Below are positions 60,573 to 64,000 of a stretch of 64,000 nucleotides of DNA, piece by piece. This DNA is from CAG-411 sp963643465 (lineage in GTDB: Bacteria > Bacillota > Clostridia > Lachnospirales > Lachnospiraceae). The number at the start of each line of letters is the position of its first letter. Position 1 is the stretch's first letter. The notes beneath the pieces are model-generated. The model saw nothing but the letters and a program-made list of their open reading frames with translations. It had not been told where the DNA came from and searched no databases. The stretch lies in assembly GCA_963643465.1 (NCBI GenBank), contig CAVIJT010000003.1, forward strand, positions 230,718-294,717. Reading direction: 5' to 3'. Both the position numbers and the translations under genes were made by a program.

Positions 60573-61094
60573 GTGGCACAGGATGCATTCACATTATACA
60601 AGTTAATTATATTATATATGCTGGATCAGGCAGGGATTTCCCTGACCAATGCGCAGATATCCGATTTTATTTTGGAGATGGGATATACCAATTATTTCAA
60701 TATACAGTCTGCCATAACAGCTTTGGAAGAAAATGAGTTTATTTCTTTGGAAACTATAAGAAACAGTACCCATGTGCATTTGACCGAAGAGGGAAAAGCG
60801 GTGCTTGGGTATTGTGTGCAGGACATTTCCGATGCAATCAAAGGGGATGTAAAAGCATATTTAGAAAAGAACCGAGCGGAGATTATGGAGGAAACTCTGG
60901 TGCTGTCAGATTATTATGAAGTAGCAGAGCATGAATATACAGCAAGATGTATTGTGAAAGATGGAACTTCCAATGCGGTAGAGATTAATTTGAATGTAGC
61001 GTCGGAGGATGAGGCAAGTACCATCTGTGCCAATTGGAAAGAAAAAAGTCAGGAGATTTACGCCTATTTGATTCAACATCTTTTGGCAGAATAA
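60573..61094 (+). CDS. DUF4364 family protein
   Basis: 173 aa. The N-terminal half is a winged-helix-like fold (YKLIILYMLDQAGISLTNAQ, ITALEENEFI, THVHLTEEGKAVLGY) and the C-terminal half an alpha/beta domain. DUF4364 proteins occur widely in clostridia; a DNA-binding role is suggested by the fold but not known. The start is GTG 60573 with AGGAGG seven bases upstream; the longer frame from 60540 includes that site and is wrong. Confidence 0.85.
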   Translation: MAQDAFTLYKLIILYMLDQAGISLTNAQISDFILEMGYTNYFNIQSAITALEENEFISLETIRNSTHVHLTEEGKAVLGYCVQDISDAIKGDVKAYLEKNRAEIMEETLVLSDYYEVAEHEYTARCIVKDGTSNAVEINLNVASEDEASTICANWKEKSQEIYAYLIQHLLAE

Positions 61095-61153
61095 AAACAC
61101 CGTTACTGTGTATTCCCACAAAATAAGGGGAATATGCAGTAGCGGTGTTTTGT
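61094..61153. terminator. Bidirectional terminator between DUF4364 and malic enzyme genes
   Basis: A long stem AAAACACCGTTACTG...TATTCCC with GGGGAATATGCAGTAGCGGTGTTTT (arms near 61094-61117 and 61127-61151). Confidence 0.85.
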
Positions 61154-61165
61154 TATAAGCATTAT

Positions 61166-62317
61166 TTATTTTATTAAAGATTTTACAGCGTTACTTACTA
61201 CATCAGCCACGCGAGGATCAAATGGCTGTGGCAAAATATTGTCGGCATTCAAATCCTTTTCATCTACAAGACTTGCAATGGCATTTGCGGCAGCAAGTTT
61301 CATTTCTTCTGTAATCTGTGTAGCACGACCTTCTAATGCACCCTTGAAAATTCCAGGGAAAGCCACTACGTTATTTACTTGGTTCGGGAAGTCAGAACGA
61401 CCAGTTCCAACCACCTTAGCACCAGCTCTTTTGGCTGCTTCTGGCATGATTTCAGGAACAGGATTTGCCATAGCAAACAAAATTGCATCCTTATTCATAG
61501 AAGAAACCATTTCTTCTGTCACAATATTAGGAGCAGATACACCAATGAAAATGTCTGCACCCTTCAAAGCATCTGCTAAAGTTCCTGTTTTTTGAGAAAG
61601 ATTTGTTACTTCCATCATTTCCTTTTGCATCCAGTTTAAATTCTCAGATTTCTTAGAAAGAATACCCGAAATATCGCACATTGTTACATTAGGGAAACCG
61701 TAGGTAAGCAAAAGTTTCGTGATTGCCACACCAGCAGAACCGGCACCGTTTACTACGATTTGACAATCTTCTTTCTTTTTGTTTACTACTTTTAAAGCAT
61801 TTATAATACCAGCCAATACCACAATAGCAGTTCCATGTTGGTCATCGTGGAATACAGGAATATCTAACATTTCCTTTAAACGAGTCTCAATCTCAAAACA
61901 TCTTGGAGCAGAAATATCTTCCAAATTAATACCGCCAAAAGCAGGAGCGATAGCAGCAACTGTTTTGATGATTTCTTCTGTATCTTGTGTATCCAAACAA
62001 ATTGGGAATGCGTTTACACCGCCAAATTCTTTGAATAATACGGCTTTTCCTTCCATAACTGGCATAGCAGCATGGGCACCAATATTTCCAAGACCTAATA
62101 CAGCACTACCGTCAGATACTACTGCAACGGTATTTGATTTGATTGTATATTTGTATGCAAGTTCTACATCTTTAGCAATCTCCTTACAAGGTTCTGCAAC
62201 ACCTGGTGTGTATGCGATTGCTAAATCTTCTCTTGATTTTACTTGACACTTGGAAGTGGTTTCAATTTTACCATTCCATTCTTCATGTAATTGTAAAGCT
62301 TTTTCGTTTGTAGTCAT
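61166..62317 (-). CDS. NAD(P)-dependent malic enzyme
   Basis: Oxidative decarboxylation of malate to pyruvate. 383 aa, the short bacterial form without the phosphotransacetylase-like domain. Motifs: AIAYTPGVAEPCKEI, SDGSAVLGLGNIGAHAAMPV, metal-site VFHDDQHGTAIVVLAGI and the dinucleotide fold VVNGAGSAGVA. Cofactor preference cannot be told reliably. AAAGGAA precedes ATG 62317. Its promoter (TTGATT 62392-62387, 17 bp, TATCAT 62369-62364) overlaps the 3' end of the MocR gene. Confidence 0.95.
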   Translation of the reverse strand: MTTNEKALQLHEEWNGKIETTSKCQVKSREDLAIAYTPGVAEPCKEIAKDVELAYKYTIKSNTVAVVSDGSAVLGLGNIGAHAAMPVMEGKAVLFKEFGGVNAFPICLDTQDTEEIIKTVAAIAPAFGGINLEDISAPRCFEIETRLKEMLDIPVFHDDQHGTAIVVLAGIINALKVVNKKKEDCQIVVNGAGSAGVAITKLLLTYGFPNVTMCDISGILSKKSENLNWMQKEMMEVTNLSQKTGTLADALKGADIFIGVSAPNIVTEEMVSSMNKDAILFAMANPVPEIMPEAAKRAGAKVVGTGRSDFPNQVNNVVAFPGIFKGALEGRATQITEEMKLAAANAIASLVDEKDLNADNILPQPFDPRVADVVSNAVKSLIK

Positions 62318-62363
62318 GAGTATATTCCTTTCTTTCTATATTAATAACTGTTTTCTATATTCC

Positions 62364-62392
62364 ATGATAGCATTAGAAACTGGTGAAATCAA
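62364..62392 (-). promoter_or_regulatory. Promoter of the malic enzyme gene
   Basis: Minus strand: TTGATT (62392-62387), 17 bp, TATCAT (62369-62364), partly inside the MocR coding end. Confidence 0.55.
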
Positions 62393-63818
62393 GTGCTTTC
62401 CATAGGCGGTCTATGGTCTCTTTAATTTTCGAAGTTTCCATGGCGGAATAGTTGATTAGTAAAATATGTTCCGGGGCCTGTGTCTGGTCTTGGTAAAATT
62501 GACTTAAAAAGGAGATTTGCAAGCCCTGTTCGAATGCTCGTTTTTGAAGAGCTTCATCTGAAATATCCGTATCAATTTTTAAAAGGAAATGAAGGCCTGC
62601 ATGTTCTTCTAAAATGTGAACCTTTGGATTGTTTTGTTTCTTAATACATTCCAAAAAGGTGTTTCGCACATTTTTATAGTAGGTTCGCATACGGTTAATA
62701 TGTTTTTCAAAATACCCCTGTTCCATAAATTTAGCAAGAGTATATTGCTCAAAGTTTGATACCGTACAGGAATAAAATCCAAGTTTCTGTTGAAAAGAGG
62801 AGATTAAAGATTTTGGAAGTACCATGTAACTGATACGAATGGTTGGTGACAATGTTTTGGTAAATGTATTCATATAAATGACTTTATCCGATTCATCAAT
62901 ACTTTGCATGGTTGGTACAGGCCGCCCAAGCATACGAAACTCACTGTCATAATCGTCCTCAATAATATAGCGCATTGGCTGTTCGTTTGCCCAGCGTAAA
63001 AGTTGCAGTCTGGTTTGAATTGGTGTCACTACTCCAGTGGGGAAATGGTGAGAAGGAGACAAATGCACTACGCTTGCCTGAGACTGAAACAGCGCAGTAA
63101 GATCAATACCATCTTTTCCAGAGGGAATGTACTGCATATTTACTTGATTTGCTTCATAAATTCGAGCAATTTTATGATATCCAGGGTCTTCTATGGCAAA
63201 AATATGTGTCCTTCCTAACAATTGAATGAGCAGACTATACAAATATTCCGTTCCAGCTCCAATTACAATTTGCTCAGGGGAGACATCCATGCCGCGAAAA
63301 CCATATAAATAATTGGCAATTGCCAGACGCAACTCGTAGATGCCACAGGATGGTGAACGGGAAAGTAATTTTTCTTGGTTTTCGGACATCGTTTCACGGA
63401 AGAGTTTTGTCCAAATGGAAAATGGAAAGTTTTTTGTGCAGATGGAGTTGTTGGAAAAATCTGCAAAAATAGCAGAGCCTTGTTTTTGATTTTCTTTGGG
63501 AGAAATGTAATGGTTCTCTTTTGAAAATGTGGCAGGGAAATTGGAATGTTCCCTTGCTCGTTCACCCACGATAGGTTCAATATCGCTTACATAGTAGCCG
63601 CTTTTTGGAATGGAATAAATGTATCCCTCTGCAAGCAACTGATTATAAGCATTTTCCACTGTGATGGTGCTAATGCCAAGGTGCTTGGAAAAAGCCCGTT
63701 TTGACGGAAGTTTTTCGTCTGGCAGCAGTTTTCCAAGTTGAATGTCATTTTTGATTGCATTGTAAAGTGCTTCATAAAGAGGCTCTTTTCCATGGCGGTT
63801 CATATTATAAGTAAGCAA
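62373..63818 (-). CDS. MocR/PdxR-type regulator (GntR HTH plus aminotransferase-like domain)
   Basis: 481 aa. An N-terminal GntR winged helix (about residues 10-75; EPLYEALYNAIKNDIQLGKL, PSKRAFSKHLGIS) is fused to a fold-type-I aminotransferase-like domain with the PLP-binding lysine in NTFTKTLSPTIRISYMV and the DYDSEF motif (EDDYDSEFR). Such proteins regulate vitamin B6, GABA or amino-acid genes. The start is TTG 63818, with GGAG eight bases upstream; ATG 63803 is too far from it. The neighbour downstream is malic enzyme, but control of that gene is not shown. Confidence 0.92.
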   Translation of the reverse strand: MLTYNMNRHGKEPLYEALYNAIKNDIQLGKLLPDEKLPSKRAFSKHLGISTITVENAYNQLLAEGYIYSIPKSGYYVSDIEPIVGERAREHSNFPATFSKENHYISPKENQKQGSAIFADFSNNSICTKNFPFSIWTKLFRETMSENQEKLLSRSPSCGIYELRLAIANYLYGFRGMDVSPEQIVIGAGTEYLYSLLIQLLGRTHIFAIEDPGYHKIARIYEANQVNMQYIPSGKDGIDLTALFQSQASVVHLSPSHHFPTGVVTPIQTRLQLLRWANEQPMRYIIEDDYDSEFRMLGRPVPTMQSIDESDKVIYMNTFTKTLSPTIRISYMVLPKSLISSFQQKLGFYSCTVSNFEQYTLAKFMEQGYFEKHINRMRTYYKNVRNTFLECIKKQNNPKVHILEEHAGLHFLLKIDTDISDEALQKRAFEQGLQISFLSQFYQDQTQAPEHILLINYSAMETSKIKETIDRLWKALDFTSF

Positions 63819-63850
63819 AAAATCAACTCCATTTCATTTGTTCTGTAAAA

Positions 63851-63879
63851 AGTGTACCAAAAAAAATTTTTTAGTTCAA
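63851..63879 (-). promoter_or_regulatory. Promoter of the MocR gene
   Basis: Minus strand: TTGAAC (63879-63874), 17 bp, TACACT (63856-63851). Confidence 0.6.
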
Positions 63880-63892
63880 CTTGGAAATAAGG

Positions 63893-63937
63893 AAAGCCTA
63901 TCACTAAGAAAAAATGAGTAGTGATAGGCTTTTTTTG
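63893..63937 (+). terminator. Plus-strand terminator with no visible plus-strand gene in front
   Basis: AAAGCCTATCACT pairs with AGTGATAGGCTTT (arm 2 at 63920-63932) and is followed by TTTTT on the plus strand. No plus-strand gene lies between it and 61094. Confidence 0.7.
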
Positions 63938-64000
63938 GGAGCAGTAAATGCTAAGTTAGAGGTAGTAATTTTTTAGAATAACAACGAAAAAAAGAGGACG

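Overview
The window looks like a chromosomal segment of an AT-rich, spore-forming, anaerobic Firmicute, most likely a Lachnospiraceae member. The reasons are the sporulation set (spoVT, yabP, yabQ, spoIIE, an alpha/beta-type SASP), the gene order spoVT-hup-rqcP-yabP-yabQ-divIC-tRNA-spoIIE, a T-box in front of ileS, a ferredoxin/hydrogenase-like chemosensor, a multidomain secreted amylase with a starch-binding module, and frequent TTG/GTG starts with strong AGGAGG sites. No phage, IS transposase, CRISPR array or rRNA was seen.

Layout. 1-7.7 kb: cell-envelope and secreted functions (LTA-synthase-like sulfatase, amylase, CapA-like protein, small membrane protein). 7.7-12.1 kb: two minus-strand sensors, a hydrogenase-like/methyl-accepting fusion and a hybrid histidine kinase. 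12.2-17.8 kb: conserved sporulation/division cluster with an elongator tRNA-Met. 17.8-21.5 kb: an unrecognised small secreted protein followed by two FtsX-type permeases and an ABC ATPase, the best candidate for an undescribed export/immunity-type cassette. 21.6-27.1 kb: AI-2E-family permease, then an isoleucine T-box controlling a NUDIX gene and ileS. 27.4-33.7 kb: two-component system, large GldG-like membrane protein and ABC-2 transporter. 33.7-38.7 kb: ClC channel and a very large GGDEF protein. 38.7-44.8 kb: SASP with a structured leader, then an ECF sigma/anti-sigma pair flanked by two lipoprotein genes that share one promoter motif. 44.9-47.9 kb: glmM and tig. 48-53.7 kb: AGCS symporter, a second ECF pair and a BspA-type LRR protein, lying between tig and clpP. 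54-59.2 kb: clpP-clpX-lon-engB proteolysis cluster. 59.2-63.9 kb: radical SAM protein, DUF4364 protein, malic enzyme and MocR regulator.

Non-coding structure is rich. There are two copies of a palindromic MITE-like element (13.84 and 60.24 kb), one 269-bp element with perfect 19-bp terminal inverted repeats (27.1 kb), and a dispersed repeat found just downstream of four terminators, one copy of which is split around the NUDIX gene. Most transcription units end in clear hairpin terminators, several shared by convergent genes. Starts were moved from the longest reading frame wherever a Shine-Dalgarno site favoured an internal codon.
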